Source: Chryseobacterium soli
Lineage (GTDB): Bacteria; Bacteroidota; Bacteroidia; Flavobacteriales; Weeksellaceae
NCBI RefSeq assembly: GCF_000737705.1
Contig: NZ_JPRH01000008.1
Coordinates: 124,001 to 188,000, forward strand
Direction of reading: 5' to 3'
DNA: 64,000 nucleotides
Made by a program: the position numbers and the translations under genes. Under the pieces are notes generated by a model. The model worked only from the letters and a program-made list of their open reading frames with translations, did no database searches and had not been told where the DNA came from. Below, one piece after another: positions 63,001 through 64,000 of the stretch (positions are counted from its first letter, which is position 1; each line of letters opens with the position of its first letter).

Positions 63001-64000
63001 ATGAAATACATTGTCATTTTCTCATTGTTCATGACTTCTATTCTCTCTGCTCAAACCACAAAACTTTCTGATCAGGATTTATATACTTTGGGTAAAACGT
63101 GGGGACTTATTAAATACTATCATCCTGCGGTTTCTCAGGGAAAAATTGATTGGGATGCTGTTTTACTGAAAACTTTTGATAACCAATCCAAAGCAGATCC
63201 TAACGATATTATTATGCAGTGGCTCAGCATTGCAGATCAAAGCAAATTTGAGGAGATGCCTAAAAAAGCTAATGAATGTGACAGCATTACCGTTCGCAAT
63301 TTTGACCCATCATGGATTGGAACATTGAAGAAAATTCACCAGGAAAATAAAACCCGATTACTCAATCTGGTAAACCAGCCTAAAAATGTAGGTTCATTTT
63401 ATTCTAATCCTGTTGAGAACAGTATCCGTTTTAGCAGCACGAATGAGAAGGTGTATCCCAATTTTTCTGTGCAGACAAAACTTTTAGAACTGTTCAGAAT
63501 ATGGAATGCCATCGAATATTTTTATCCTTACAAATATCTGCTCGATCATAAATGGGACGATGTATTGAAAAAATATATTCCGGTTTTCAAAAACATAAAG
63601 AATGAACAGGAATATAAGGCTGCTGTTATGCAATTGTCTGCTGAGTTTGAAGACACTCATACTGAATTTAAAAATACCTATCAATATGATGTTTTCGGAA
63701 AATTGTCAGCACCATTTATCTTTCAGATCGTAGATAAAACATTGGTGGTTACAGGAGTTAAAGATGAGGCCAAAATGAAAAAATCCGGGTTGGAGATAGG
63801 TGATCTTATTACCGAAATTAACGGGAAGCCTATTCTTAAAATAATTGCTGAACAGTCAAAGTATTTTTCAGTTTCCAACGAATCTGTCAGACGGCGTGAA
63901 GCATACAATTATCTGTTTAGCGGAAATAGTCCCGCTGTAGAAATAACAGGTACTAAAAATAACGGAAAAGCTTTTAAAACTACCATAGAAAGAATGCCGC
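63001..64000 (+). CDS. S41-family peptidase with PDZ domain (cut at the window end)
   Basis: The frame opens at the ATG at 63001 with a signal peptide (MKYIVIFSLFMTSILSAQ) and is still open at the window edge, so 333 residues are visible. Residues about 25-200 resemble the N-terminal helical region of Bacteroidota S41 (Tsp/C-terminal processing) peptidases (W-G-L-I-K-Y-Y-H-P, F-R-I-W-N-A-I-E-Y-F-Y-P); residues about 230-300 form a PDZ-like region (S-G-L-E-I-G-D-L-I-T-E-I-N-G-K-P). The catalytic Ser/Lys region would lie beyond the window. Periplasmic protease of unknown target. Confidence 0.82.
   Translation, partial: MKYIVIFSLFMTSILSAQTTKLSDQDLYTLGKTWGLIKYYHPAVSQGKIDWDAVLLKTFDNQSKADPNDIIMQWLSIADQSKFEEMPKKANECDSITVRNFDPSWIGTLKKIHQENKTRLLNLVNQPKNVGSFYSNPVENSIRFSSTNEKVYPNFSVQTKLLELFRIWNAIEYFYPYKYLLDHKWDDVLKKYIPVFKNIKNEQEYKAAVMQLSAEFEDTHTEFKNTYQYDVFGKLSAPFIFQIVDKTLVVTGVKDEAKMKKSGLEIGDLITEINGKPILKIIAEQSKYFSVSNESVRRREAYNYLFSGNSPAVEITGTKNNGKAFKTTIERMP

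Overview
The window looks like a chromosomal stretch of a flavobacterium close to Chryseobacterium (Bacteroidota, Weeksellaceae). The reasons are a moderately AT-rich composition, A-rich sequence rather than clear Shine-Dalgarno sites before genes, several good matches to the Bacteroidota promoter (TTTG, about 19-21 nt, TAnnTTTG), an outer-membrane beta-barrel/TonB-type receptor, Bacteroidota-style T6SS TssD and VgrG proteins, and protein sequences that read as typical Chryseobacterium. The genus is inferred from memory of the families; no rRNA gene is present. I saw no tRNA, rRNA, CRISPR array, transposase or prophage.

Layout. 1-7.2 kb: a truncated acyltransferase, a large outer-membrane receptor, a divergent LytS/LytTR-type two-component pair, a small lipoprotein, then a block of hairpins closed by a strong terminator. 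7.2-14.4 kb: a conserved small protein under a palindromic site, an XRE regulator, and a complete type I restriction-modification system (hsdR-hsdM-hsdS), visibly more AT-rich than its neighbours. 14.6-32.4 kb: the most remarkable part, a tightly packed leftward operon of eight genes. It encodes two large PUFA/heterocyst-glycolipid-like polyketide synthases (NMO-NMO-KS-AT-ACP-ACP-KR and KS-AT-DH-PPTase), a free ACP, an alpha/beta hydrolase, a double glycosyltransferase fused in one chain, two paralogous condensation/PapA-type acyltransferases and a membrane protein. Together these have what is needed to build a long reduced acyl chain, release it, glycosylate it, acylate it and perhaps export it. 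I do not recognise the product.

33-51.6 kb: ordinary accessory chromosome. It holds a secreted glutaminase, a tiny lipoprotein, a divergent HxlR regulator/MFS exporter pair around a palindrome, a histidine kinase/LuxR-type regulator pair, a VWA-MoxR ATPase pair followed by a perfect heptanucleotide repeat, a beta-lactamase-fold serine hydrolase, a membrane-anchored AraC regulator, small secreted proteins, a MarR regulator with an operator-like palindrome over its own promoter and a downstream universal stress protein, an FMN reductase, and an NRAMP-like transporter with altered metal-site motifs.

51.7-64 kb: two small unknown proteins, then a leftward type VI secretion island (tssD, vgrG, a probable adaptor, a PAAR-like/DUF4280 effector with a PoNe-type nuclease core, and a PoNi-type immunity protein). 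After it come a DUF2383 four-helix protein, an FAD/NAD(P)-binding oxidoreductase, a small membrane protein, a Crp/Fnr regulator and the start of an S41 peptidase cut by the window end.
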